Source of the DNA: Futiania mangrovi
GTDB lineage: Bacteria > Pseudomonadota > Alphaproteobacteria > Futianiales > Futianiaceae
Direction: 5' to 3'
NCBI RefSeq assembly: GCF_024158125.1
Contig: NZ_JAMZFT010000003.1
Coordinates: forward strand, 62,001 to 126,000
Length of the DNA stretch: 64,000 nt
Below, one piece after another: positions 1 through 10,008 of the stretch. The notes under the pieces were generated by a model, which did not search any database, was not told where the DNA came from, and saw only the letters and a program-made list of their open reading frames with translations. The translations under genes were made by a program, and so were the position numbers. Numbering within the stretch: position 1 is the first letter of the stretch; each line of letters begins with the position of its first letter.

Positions 1-130
1 GAGTCAGCTTGTCGCCTCCTTGTCTGTCGGGCCCCGGAATGGACCCGATGGAAGAAGCGTACGCCTCCGCCCCCGGCACATCCATCGGGACCCTTGCGTA
101 CGTGTTGTGCCGCGCCGAACGCCGTGCCGC

Positions 131-2449
<2,319 letters not shown>

Positions 2450-2555
2450 GGAAAGACGTTCCTTGCAAGCGCGAGTGCATCCCCATCCCACGCTATAGCG
2501 CGGGACGGGGGGTGCTTGCGAGGGCGAAGGCGAGCGGTACTGCCCCGGCGAGGGG

Positions 2556-3098
2556 TCAGGCCTTGCCTTCCTTCTCCTTGTGGCGGGCGATGGCGGAGGT
2601 GATGAGGCTCTTGGCCTCGTAGACGCCGCCCCAGCCCCTCACCTTGGCCCACTTGCCGCCTTCGAGATCCTTGTAGTGCTCGAAGAAGTGCTGGATCTGC
2701 TGCATCAGGATCGGCGGCAGCTGCTCGTAGGTCTGGATGTGGTCGTAATAGGGATGCGCGGAGGAGAGCGGCACGCCAAGCAGCTTCTCGTCGGGGCCCG
2801 CCTCGTCCTCCATCAGCAGCACGCCCACCGGGCGGCAGCGCACGACCGCGCCGGGGATCAGGCGCGCGCGCGTCATCACCATGAAGTCGAGCGGGTCGCC
2901 ATCCTCGGCCAGGGTGTGCGGCACGAAACCATAGTCGGCCGGATAGTACATCGCCGTGTGCATGAAGCGGTCGACGAACAGCGCGCCCGACTCCTTGTCG
3001 ACCTCGTACTTCACCGGGTCGGAGTTCGCCGGGATCTCGATGATGACATTGACGTCGTGCGGCGGGTTCTCGCCGATGCGGATCTTGGAAATGTCCAT
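2556..3098 (-). CDS. ppa: Inorganic pyrophosphatase
   Basis: Cytosolic family I pyrophosphatase, which hydrolyses pyrophosphate to two phosphates and pulls biosynthetic reactions forward. The 180-residue length is typical. The family signature is present: YPADYGFVPHT followed by the acidic DGDPLDFMV metal-binding segment, and a C-terminal KVRGWGGVYEAKSLI. The ATG at 3098 gives the usual MDISKI-type N-terminus; the open frame extends upstream but without family resemblance. A 15-bp palindrome lies 38 bases upstream of the start (see 3136-3150). It is a separate unit from the malic enzyme, with about 105 bases between them. Confidence 0.97.
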   Translation of the reverse strand: MDISKIRIGENPPHDVNVIIEIPANSDPVKYEVDKESGALFVDRFMHTAMYYPADYGFVPHTLAEDGDPLDFMVMTRARLIPGAVVRCRPVGVLLMEDEAGPDEKLLGVPLSSAHPYYDHIQTYEQLPPILMQQIQHFFEHYKDLEGGKWAKVRGWGGVYEAKSLITSAIARHKEKEGKA

Positions 3099-3135
3099 GT
3101 GTCTGAAGCCCTTGCATTGCCAGGTGCGCCGGCCA

Positions 3136-3150
3136 TGTTGCGACGCAACA
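3136..3150. promoter_or_regulatory. Palindrome upstream of ppa (possible operator)
   Basis: Perfect inverted repeat TGTTGCG-A-CGCAACA, with 7-base arms and a single central base, ending 37 bases before the pyrophosphatase start. Position and symmetry fit a dimeric repressor or activator site in the ppa promoter. The binding protein is unknown. Confidence 0.4.
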
Positions 3151-3225
3151 GAATAGGCGCCGCTTCTACCGCGCGGCCCTGCGTTGCGCCAGCCCCCAAA
3201 AGGGCGCAGGGCTCGCCACAAAAGG

Positions 3226-3253
3226 AAAAAGCCCGGAGATCTCTCTCCGGGCC
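3226..3253 (-). terminator. Rho-independent terminator of the phasin gene
   Basis: On the minus strand a 9-bp stem (arms 3232-3240 and 3245-3253, 4-base loop) is followed directly by TTTTTCCTTTT. This is a canonical intrinsic terminator about 90 bases downstream of the phasin stop codon. Confidence 0.85.
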
Positions 3254-3344
3254 TTCCCTGCCTTTCGGACGCGGACGCCCGCTCAAGGGCCTGTCGTGCG
3301 CCGGACCGTGCGAGGAACCGGGCGCCCGCCTCGGCGAAAGCCGA

Positions 3345-3746
3345 TTACGCGGCCGTTTTGGCGCGCAGTTCCGCCGCCAGCTTGGTGAACGGCTCAGCCG
3401 AGGTGCGGACGAAATCGTTCGTCATCTCGGTGAGCTTGCGCCCCTCGCCCGCCGTACGGTCGAACACGGTGCGGAAATACGCCGTCTGGATCTCGAACGC
3501 CTCGCGGACGTCCTTGGCTTCCATCGCGGCGCGGGCGGCTTCGAAACCGTCGTTGAGGTTCGCCTGCGCGATGTCGAGCGCCGTGTTCGACAGGGCGACA
3601 GCGCGCTCGGCGCTCGCCTTGCGGGCTTCCTCGATGGCGGCGGTCATGTCCTTGCCGAGGACATTGAACTTTTCCGTCGCGTCCTGCGCCAGCTTGAAGG
3701 CGTCGGCCGTGGCGGTCTTGGCATCGGTCGTCTTGCGGGTGGTCAT
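3345..3746 (-). CDS. Phasin family protein
   Basis: Phasins coat polyhydroxyalkanoate (PHA) granules and control their number and size in the cytoplasm. The 133-residue product is short, Ala/Lys/Glu-rich and almost wholly helical, with the amphipathic heptad pattern and the FEIQTAYFRTVFDRT segment typical of the alphaproteobacterial Phasin_2 group. The ATG at 3746 is preceded by AAGGAG at ideal spacing; the longer open frame has no ribosome site. Two TGCAnTGCA elements upstream (3815-3831 and 3877-3893) look like PhaR operators, and a strong terminator follows the gene, so it is probably monocistronic and induced with PHA storage. No PHA synthase gene is in the window. Confidence 0.9.
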   Translation of the reverse strand: MTTRKTTDAKTATADAFKLAQDATEKFNVLGKDMTAAIEEARKASAERAVALSNTALDIAQANLNDGFEAARAAMEAKDVREAFEIQTAYFRTVFDRTAGEGRKLTEMTNDFVRTSAEPFTKLAAELRAKTAA

Positions 3747-3814
3747 GGTCGTCACTCCTTGTCCGCCGCGATTGCGGCTGGCTGAAATTCGCGGTCTGCA
3801 ACGCACCAAACAGG

Positions 3815-3831
3815 TTTTGTGCACTGCAACA
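3815..3831. promoter_or_regulatory. Putative PhaR-type operator 1 (phasin promoter)
   Basis: TTTTGTGCACTGCAACA contains the core TGCA-C-TGCA, resembling the TGC/GCA-rich sites bound by PhaR at phasin promoters in alphaproteobacteria. It ends 69 bases upstream of the phasin ATG and is repeated in inverted orientation at 3877-3893 with a single mismatch. Confidence 0.55.
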
Positions 3832-3876
3832 TGATCCGTTAGATAGGAGCCTCGCCGCGCGACGTCAAGGGAATTT

Positions 3877-3893
3877 TGTTGCACTGCACAAAA
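3877..3893. promoter_or_regulatory. Putative PhaR-type operator 2 (phasin promoter)
   Basis: TGTTGCACTGCACAAAA is the reverse complement of site 1 in 16 of 17 positions, 45 bases away. It lies between the phasin promoter and the stop codon of the BrkB-like gene. Confidence 0.5.
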
Positions 3894-3900
3894 ATACGGA

Positions 3901-4770
3901 TCAGCCGTCGGCCGTGCCGGACGCGCGCGCTCCCTCCGCCTGGCGGCGGCGCAGAAGCGCCATGTTGACCTCCGCCCCCAGGATGAACAGCGCGCCCGTG
4001 ATGTAGAAGAACAGCAGAACGCCGATCAGGCCCCCGAGACTGCCGTAGGTCACCGAGTAATTGGCAAAGCCCGCGAGATAGAAAGAGAAGGCGCTGGCCC
4101 CCGCCATCCAGAGCAGGATGGTCACCACGATCCCGGGCCAGAGATCGCGGGTATTCATGCGCCGGGCGGGAAGAAAACGGTGCAGCGCCATCAACGAGCC
4201 GCCCAGCACCGCCAGCGCGATCGCGTAGCGCAAGACGGTGTACAGCACGACGAGCGAAGCGGGCAGCGGAAACCATACCTCGACAAGGCGCAGGATGACC
4301 GGGCCGAGGACGATCAGCAGCGCCAGCAGCAGCAGGCCGGCCGCCCCCCCGATCACGAACAGCACGCTCTGCAGCCGCCGCAGCCAGAAGGAGCGCACGT
4401 CCTGCACGTCGTAGGCGCGATTGAGCGCGCCCCGCAGCGCCTCGATCCCGCTCGACGCAGTCCAGAGCGTCGCCAGGATGCCGAACGTCAGCAGTCCGCC
4501 GCGCTGACGCAGCAGCACCTCTTCGACAACGGGACTGAGAGCCTCGGCAATCTCGGCCGGCATGACCTCGAACATGTGGCCGATGATGCGCTGGGCCGCC
4601 TCCGGATCGCCGACGAAACCGCCAAGCGCCACGAGGAAGATCACGAAGGGAAAGATCGCGAGCAAGGCCGTGAACGACATGTGGCCAGATATCTCCAGCC
4701 CCTCGTCGTCCACGAAATGCACCAGCGCGTCCCAGCCAACCTGAAAGGTGGCGATCAGGCCATCACGCAT
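3901..4770 (-). CDS. YihY/virulence factor BrkB family membrane protein
   Basis: Integral inner-membrane protein of the YihY/BrkB (formerly 'RNase BN') family, 289 residues, with about six hydrophobic helices. Family hallmarks are present: GHMSFTALLAIFPFVIFLVA near residue 30, the TLWTASSGIEALRGALNRAY motif around residues 100-120, and a C-terminal YGSLGGLIGVLLFFYITGAL followed by EVNM. The molecular function is not established; nuclease activity is no longer believed. It is transcribed away from the next gene and appears to stand alone. The ATG at 4770 gives a typical N-terminus. Confidence 0.9.
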   Translation of the reverse strand: MRDGLIATFQVGWDALVHFVDDEGLEISGHMSFTALLAIFPFVIFLVALGGFVGDPEAAQRIIGHMFEVMPAEIAEALSPVVEEVLLRQRGGLLTFGILATLWTASSGIEALRGALNRAYDVQDVRSFWLRRLQSVLFVIGGAAGLLLLALLIVLGPVILRLVEVWFPLPASLVVLYTVLRYAIALAVLGGSLMALHRFLPARRMNTRDLWPGIVVTILLWMAGASAFSFYLAGFANYSVTYGSLGGLIGVLLFFYITGALFILGAEVNMALLRRRQAEGARASGTADG

Positions 4771-4843
4771 ACACTGCCCTCCCCCATGCCTCAGGCAGGC
4801 AGGGTGCCCGGGACGGGCGCGGTGTCAACCGGCAAGGGGCAGA

Positions 4844-5557
4844 CTAGCCCTGGGCGATGAAGAGCGCGTCGAGAAGTTCCGTATCGCCGGGCGAGAGGGC
4901 AAAGACGTCGGTGAGGATCAGGCACTCCTCCCCATCCCAGTGCCGGATCTCCAGAGCATCGGGGTAGAAGACCCGTGCAAGCGTATCGATCAGAGCAATC
5001 TCGACCATCGCGCCCTTGCCCTGGAAGACGATGCGCTGGTTGGTCAGGATCAGCGCGCCATCGGTGCGCACCGACTCACGGTCGGGCATGGGGTAAGTCA
5101 TGTCACCGCCGCTGACCAGCATCGACAGGTGGCGGGGCGGAACCGCGAGGTTCGGCGCGCGATGGGCACCCACGGCGAAATAGCCAAGCCGCACCCAGAC
5201 AGCCGGGCACCGGTAGCGCGCGATCTCCAGCGGACGAAGTTGCAGGCCGGACAGGACATGGCCGAACGGCACGGCTGCTGCACTGCACGCCTCGCCGCCC
5301 GCCGGGCTGGGGTCGCGCCGGTCGTCGAGAGCACCCGCAGCCTCCACGGCCGCGGCCTCGGCACCGAGCGCCGTCTCCAGCGCCCGCAACGTCTCGACCT
5401 GGACCCCGGCCTCGAAACCGAGGGACGCCAGTTCGTCCGGCGGGCCCAGCGTTTCCAGCGGCGGCATGGAGGCGGGACGCCGGCGGTCCCTGCCGGACCA
5501 GCCGTGCTCGCCTGCGGAACCGGCCTTGCCCTGCCGCGATGAGGATTTCCCAGCCAT
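4844..5557 (-). CDS. Hypothetical protein with PH-like/Hint-like C-terminal segment
   Basis: A 237-residue protein from the ATG at 5557; a GTG at 5617 would add 20 residues, and neither has a convincing ribosome site. No signal peptide or membrane helix is evident. Residues 1-100 are Ala/Glu-rich and low in complexity. The C-terminal half holds a run of short hydrophobic strands, including DGALILTNQRIVFQGKG, which resembles the first strands of bacterial PH/GRAM-like domains; the middle (PVWVRLGYFAVGAHRAPNL) resembles Hint-like modules of alphaproteobacteria. The function is unknown. It lies head-to-head with the heme peroxidase gene, 147 bases apart. Confidence 0.6.
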   Translation of the reverse strand: MAGKSSSRQGKAGSAGEHGWSGRDRRRPASMPPLETLGPPDELASLGFEAGVQVETLRALETALGAEAAAVEAAGALDDRRDPSPAGGEACSAAAVPFGHVLSGLQLRPLEIARYRCPAVWVRLGYFAVGAHRAPNLAVPPRHLSMLVSGGDMTYPMPDRESVRTDGALILTNQRIVFQGKGAMVEIALIDTLARVFYPDALEIRHWDGEECLILTDVFALSPGDTELLDALFIAQG

Positions 5558-5704
5558 CGCGGCAGAATGGCGCAGACAGGGTAAAGAATCCCTTGCCGGC
5601 CGGGCGTCCGGGCGCACCGGCGGGCACGGTCGCTTAACACCTTTGGCATATAACTTGCTGCCACGCGCTCAACCGCCGCGTGTTTGTTGAGTAACGGGGT
5701 CACG

Positions 5705-7372
5705 ATGTCACACATCCGATCACTTTTCTGTGTAACGGCCGTCACGCTTCTTTACAGCTCGGCCTCGCTCGCTGCCCCGGAGTTCCGCACGCTCGACGGC
5801 AGCGGCAACAATCTCGCCAATGTCACATGGGGTATGGCCGGAACCGACCTGATGCGGGTCGCGCCGGAAACCTATCTCGCGCCCTATGGCGGCACGGGCA
5901 CGCGGCCGAGCGCGCGGGAGGTGTCGAACGCGCTGGCCGCGCAGGGGCCACGTACGGTGCCGAGCAGCGCCGGCATTTCCAACATGTTCTGGGCCTGGGG
6001 CCAGTTCCTCGACCACGACATCTCGATCACGCCCATCGCGGGCGGGGACCCCATGTCGATCCCGGTGCCCGCGGGCGACCCCTGGTTCGACCCGGCCGGC
6101 ACCGGCAGCATGAGCCTGCGCACGACGCGGGCGGTCCCCTCCTCCGTCGGCGCGGACGGCAGCCGCGCGCATCCGAACGCGATCACCTCGTGGATCGACG
6201 CATCGATGGTCTATGGCTCCGACGCGGCAACCGCCTCGAAGTTGCGCACCAACGACGGCACGGGGAAGATGCGCGTCTCCGAGGGCCAGCTTCCGCCCAT
6301 CAACGAGATGGGAATGTTCATGACCGGCGACACGCGGGCGAACGAGAACATCCCGCTGCTGTCGATGCACACGCTCTTCGTGCGCGAGCACAACCGGCTT
6401 GCAGATGCGCTGGGCGCGCTCAACCCGCATTGGGACGGCGAGCGGATCTACCAGGAAGCCCGCCGGATCGTCGGCGCGGAAATCCAGGCGATCACCTATA
6501 ACGAGTGGCTGCCCGTCGTCCTGGGCGAGGGCGCGCTGTCGCCCTACAAGGGCTATGACGCCCATGTGGACCCGTCGGTGACGCAGGAGTTTTCCGCCAT
6601 CGGCTTCCGCTTCGGCCACACCACGCTGCCGGACGTGGTCGCGCGGCTCAACGCAGACGGAACGCCCGTCGCAGGCGGCAACCTGATGCTGAAGGACGCC
6701 TTCTTCAATCCGTCGCTGCTACAGCAGGAGGGCGGGCTCGACCCGGTCCTGCGCGGCCTCGCCGCCACTGCCGCAAGCGAGATCGACCCGATGATCGTCG
6801 ACGCGGTGCGCAACTTCCTCGTGCTGAACCCGGTACATCCGGTGATGCTGGATCTCGCCGCGCTCAACATCGAGCGGGCGCGCGACCGGGGCGTCGCGGA
6901 CTACAACAGCGTGCGCGCCGCCTACGGCCTCGCCCCGATCACCAGTTTCGACCAGCTCTCGTCCGACCCGCTGGTCAACGCGGCCTTCAAGGCGGTCTAT
7001 GGCGACGTGAACAATATCGACGCCTGGATCGCCGCGCTGGCGGAAGACCCGCACATGTTGCCGGACGGCACCGCGGCGCTGGTCGGCGAACTGATGCACA
7101 CGCTCATCACCGACCAGTTCACCCGCCTGCGGGACGGCGACCGCTTCTGGTTCGAGGCGGCGATGGATTCCGAAAGCCTCGCCTGGCTGTCGGGCCTGCG
7201 GCTCGCGGATGTGGTGAAGTGGAACACGGGCGTGGACTGGGTGCACGACAGCATGTTCGTGCTGGCCGACCGGGTTGCCGGCGCGGTCAGCGCCCCGGCG
7301 CCGCTGTCGCTCGTGCTGCTGGGACTTGCGGGCCTCGCATGGCGCGCCCGCAAGGCCCGCGCCGCACAGTGA
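5705..7372 (+). CDS. Secreted animal-type heme peroxidase with PEP-CTERM-like anchor
   Basis: Animal (myeloperoxidase/peroxidasin-type) heme peroxidase, 555 residues, expected to oxidise halides or organic substrates with H2O2 outside the cytoplasm. An N-terminal signal peptide ends near residue 23. The distal-histidine motif FWAWGQFLDHDIS gives His104; the arginine/glutamate segment SMHTLFVREHNRLAD follows; the proximal histidine lies in AIGFRFGHTTLPD (His305). The C-terminus VSAPAPLSLVLLGLAGLAWR followed by ARK has the small-residue motif, hydrophobic helix and basic end of a PEP-CTERM/exosortase sorting signal (VSAP variant), or at least a membrane anchor. The ATG at 5705 is chosen over a TTG at 5684 because it starts the signal peptide cleanly. 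It converges on the next gene. Confidence 0.9.
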   Translation: MSHIRSLFCVTAVTLLYSSASLAAPEFRTLDGSGNNLANVTWGMAGTDLMRVAPETYLAPYGGTGTRPSAREVSNALAAQGPRTVPSSAGISNMFWAWGQFLDHDISITPIAGGDPMSIPVPAGDPWFDPAGTGSMSLRTTRAVPSSVGADGSRAHPNAITSWIDASMVYGSDAATASKLRTNDGTGKMRVSEGQLPPINEMGMFMTGDTRANENIPLLSMHTLFVREHNRLADALGALNPHWDGERIYQEARRIVGAEIQAITYNEWLPVVLGEGALSPYKGYDAHVDPSVTQEFSAIGFRFGHTTLPDVVARLNADGTPVAGGNLMLKDAFFNPSLLQQEGGLDPVLRGLAATAASEIDPMIVDAVRNFLVLNPVHPVMLDLAALNIERARDRGVADYNSVRAAYGLAPITSFDQLSSDPLVNAAFKAVYGDVNNIDAWIAALAEDPHMLPDGTAALVGELMHTLITDQFTRLRDGDRFWFEAAMDSESLAWLSGLRLADVVKWNTGVDWVHDSMFVLADRVAGAVSAPAPLSLVLLGLAGLAWRARKARAAQ

Positions 7373-7385
7373 CGAACCGTCCCGG

Positions 7386-8246
7386 TCAATAGTTCGCGGG
7401 CAGGATCCAGCTGAAGCACTTCGCCGTCTCGTCGACGGCGTGCGTACCGGTGCAGAAGGTGTTTTCGCTGCGCCCGCGGGCAGCAGCCGTGCACTGGCTG
7501 AGGTTCGCGCGCGCCCAGTTCAGGCAGCCGGTCATCGCGTCGTGATGCAACAGGCGGCTGACAGCCTCCGCCCGCTGCGGCTTCGCGGACTCGCCAAGGA
7601 TGTGCAGCGCGCCCAGCGCCATCAGCCGCACGACGACGGAAGGGTTATCCCGCTCCCCCGCGGACCAGGCGGGCATGTCGCGCGAGCCGCCCCCGCCCTG
7701 CGCCGGGACGCCCATGCTCACCCGGATCGGGTTCGGCCGGGGCACGACCCACATGGCCATGGGCTGCGCGCGCACGGGCTTGCCCCGCGCCAGATCGTCG
7801 AACGCCCCGGCAAGCCACACATAGAGCTGGTTGTCGCGGCTCACCTCCTCCAGCGCCGCGTGCAGGCCATCGGCCGCGCCCGCAAACTGCATGACCTGGA
7901 AGGGATCGGCGACGATCCGGTCGGCAAGACGGGCCGCGCTGCCTTCCGCAGCCGCCGCGCGCGTCACACCGGTGATGTAGCCTTGCGCCGAGGCCGCGGC
8001 GAGCGCCGCACTCGCCACCCAGCCGGAGCCGAGCTGCGCGGGATCGAAGCGGCCAAGGCGCTTCAGCACCTGGTGCACCTTTGCATCGGTCCGCGGCAGA
8101 TCGCGCGCAACGTCAGCCGCCGCACCGTCATAAAGCACATAGGCCCGCGCGGCGTCATGGATCGGATCGTGATCGGCTTGTGCAGGGCCTGTAAGGGCGA
8201 TGGCCGCGGCAGCGGCCAGCAGCAGGCGTTTGGTGACGGATGGCAT
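7386..8246 (-). CDS. Secreted hypothetical protein
   Basis: A 286-residue protein with a classic signal peptide (KRLLLAAAAAIALTGPAQA, cleavage near residue 24), so it is periplasmic or extracellular. The mature part is largely helical and Ala-rich, with a cluster of cysteines in the last 50 residues (CLNWARANLSQC, then FCTG and KCFSW) suggesting disulfides. No family is recognised. It converges with the peroxidase gene (13 bases between stops) and is divergent from the downstream histidine kinase. Confidence 0.75.
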   Translation of the reverse strand: MPSVTKRLLLAAAAAIALTGPAQADHDPIHDAARAYVLYDGAAADVARDLPRTDAKVHQVLKRLGRFDPAQLGSGWVASAALAAASAQGYITGVTRAAAAEGSAARLADRIVADPFQVMQFAGAADGLHAALEEVSRDNQLYVWLAGAFDDLARGKPVRAQPMAMWVVPRPNPIRVSMGVPAQGGGGSRDMPAWSAGERDNPSVVVRLMALGALHILGESAKPQRAEAVSRLLHHDAMTGCLNWARANLSQCTAAARGRSENTFCTGTHAVDETAKCFSWILPANY

Positions 8247-8333
8247 TCCATTCCCTCCGGAAACGACCCCAAGCCCCGAATCGGGACCTTATCGCAAGGG
8301 CGATCGCTTCGCCACAGCGTCCTGACCCTTGGA

Positions 8334-8348
8334 TTAACAAAGGGTTAA
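8334..8348. promoter_or_regulatory. CtrA-type box TTAA-N7-TTAA
   Basis: TTAACAAAGGGTTAA is an exact match to the full-site consensus of CtrA, the alphaproteobacterial cell-cycle response regulator. It lies in the 127-base divergent region, 26 bases before the earliest start of the sensor kinase gene. Confidence 0.55.
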
Positions 8349-8373
8349 GCTTATCGTTTGGCGATTCGCGGTC

Positions 8374-9840
8374 TTGAGCGATTCGGGTTGGGCAGTGATC
8401 GGACGCACCACGGGTCTTGATGCCGGCGGGCCGGGGGTGAAAACGCACCCATGGCGCGGCCTGTCTGTGCGCGGAAAGCGCCTGGGCTGGACACTGGGAA
8501 CGGCGGCGGTTCTGGCCGGTGCGCTGACCGGCGCCCTGGCCTTTGCGCCCGGTATCCTGCCCGGCGAGATGGCTGCCCGGGACCGGGGTCTTGCCGCACT
8601 GGGCGTCGGCGCGGCTGCGGCCACGCTCTATGGCGCGCTGCTGCTTCTGCTGATCGCGAGCGCCGTGCGCCAGGCGCAGGCGGCGGCACGGGCGCGGCAA
8701 CCGCTCGACCATTTTCTCGTGGACCATGTCGCGGACCTCATCCTGCGGCAGGCACCGGACGGCCGGATCACCTACGCTTCGCCGTCGGCAAGTGCCGTGC
8801 TCGGCGCATCGCCGGAAGCGCTCGCGGGGACGCGGCTCACCGACCATGCCGCGCCGGACGAGGTCGAGGCGATGCAGACCGCCTTCGCGCGCGCAGCCTA
8901 CCTGGGCGAGGACGCCACGCTCGTCTGCCGGATGCTGAAGGGCGACGGGACAGGGATATGGACGGAATCGCACATCCGCCCGGTGCTCGGCGCAAGCCCT
9001 GGCCGGCTCAGGGAATTCATCGTGGTCATGCGCGACATCACGCTGCGCCACACCTATGAGCGGCACCTGATCGAGGCGCGCGACGCCGCCGAAGCCGCCA
9101 ACCGGGCGAAGGCCCGCTTCCTGTCGCATATGAGCCACGAGTTGCGCACGCCACTCAACGCGATCATCGGCTTTTCGGAGGTCATGCGGGACGAGCTGTT
9201 CGGCACGCTGGGCGCGCCGCGCTACCGCGATTATGCAGCGATGATCCACGACAGCGGACGCCAGCTGCTCGACGCGGTGGCGAGCGTGCTGGACATGTCG
9301 CGGATCGAGGCCGGGCGCTACACGCTCACGGCGGAGCGGTTCGAGCTGGCGCCGCTGATCGCCGACGTGATCTCTGAAATGTCCTATACCGCCGCCGACC
9401 GCGGGATCGCGCTGAACGCCGTGCAGGCCGGCGGCCTGCCCCGTATTTCCGGCGACAAGCTCGCGATCAAGCAGGTCCTGCTCAACCTGGTGTCGAACGC
9501 CCTGAAGTTCACCGGGCGCGGCGGCAGCGTGACGGTCGAGGCACATGTCGAGGGCGGGCGTTGCGAGATCGCGGTGACCGACACGGGCGTCGGAATTCCG
9601 GAAGGTGCGCTTGCGCGCCTCGGCCGTCCGTTCGAGCAGGTAAGCGAGCAGGCCTATGTCCACACGGGCGAAGGGGCCGGGCTGGGTCTCGCGGTGGCGC
9701 GCGCCCTGGTCGAACTGCATGGCGGAACGATCAGGATCGACAGCACGCTGGGCGAGGGAACGCGGGTCACGGTCCGCCTGCCAGCGCTTCATGCGGTCGG
9801 TGCGGGCAAGGATACCGGCCACGCCGCCTCGGTGGCCTGA
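8374..9840 (+). CDS. PAS-domain sensor histidine kinase (PleC/DivJ-like)
   Basis: Membrane sensor kinase of about 488 residues. Two hydrophobic helices (about residues 37-61 and 75-97) are followed by a PAS domain (about 112-228), the HisKA dimerisation domain with phospho-acceptor His255 in [19 protein letters not shown], and a HATPase with N box (NLVSNALKF), G1 (DTGVG) and G2 (GEGAGLGL). The HisKA sequence is of the PleC/DivJ subfamily that acts on DivK/CtrA circuits. No response regulator is adjacent, so it is an orphan kinase. A CtrA box lies upstream. The start is uncertain: the TTG at 8374 and GTGs at 8395, 8437 and 8467 are in frame and none has a clear ribosome site; the domain content is not affected. 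Confidence 0.88.
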   Translation: MSDSGWAVIGRTTGLDAGGPGVKTHPWRGLSVRGKRLGWTLGTAAVLAGALTGALAFAPGILPGEMAARDRGLAALGVGAAAATLYGALLLLLIASAVRQAQAAARARQPLDHFLVDHVADLILRQAPDGRITYASPSASAVLGASPEALAGTRLTDHAAPDEVEAMQTAFARAAYLGEDATLVCRMLKGDGTGIWTESHIRPVLGASPGRLREFIVVMRDITLRHTYERHLIEARDAAEAANRAKARFLSHMSHELRTPLNAIIGFSEVMRDELFGTLGAPRYRDYAAMIHDSGRQLLDAVASVLDMSRIEAGRYTLTAERFELAPLIADVISEMSYTAADRGIALNAVQAGGLPRISGDKLAIKQVLLNLVSNALKFTGRGGSVTVEAHVEGGRCEIAVTDTGVGIPEGALARLGRPFEQVSEQAYVHTGEGAGLGLAVARALVELHGGTIRIDSTLGEGTRVTVRLPALHAVGAGKDTGHAASVA

Positions 9841-9909
9841 GACCGCTTCTGCGCCCGCGTTCCGCGGCGTTCAGCATGTGTCAACCGTTGCCGGGCGAAG
9901 CTTGCCTCC

Positions 9910-10008
9910 ATGGACACGCGCGCCCCTTCCCCGCACCTCACACCCGCCGATCTTTGCGTGATGCTGCTGGCGGCGCTTGTGACCGCCGGCGGACTGCTGC
10001 TGATCTAG
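9910..10008 (+). CDS. Possible 32-residue single-helix membrane peptide
   Basis: A short open frame starting MDTRAPSPHLTPAD followed by one hydrophobic helix and a TAG stop. The composition is that of a small membrane protein, and it would lie 69 bases downstream of the kinase gene. There is no clear ribosome site, and its stop overlaps the stop of the convergent DMT gene. It may be chance in GC-rich DNA. Confidence 0.25.
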   Translation: MDTRAPSPHLTPADLCVMLLAALVTAGGLLLI

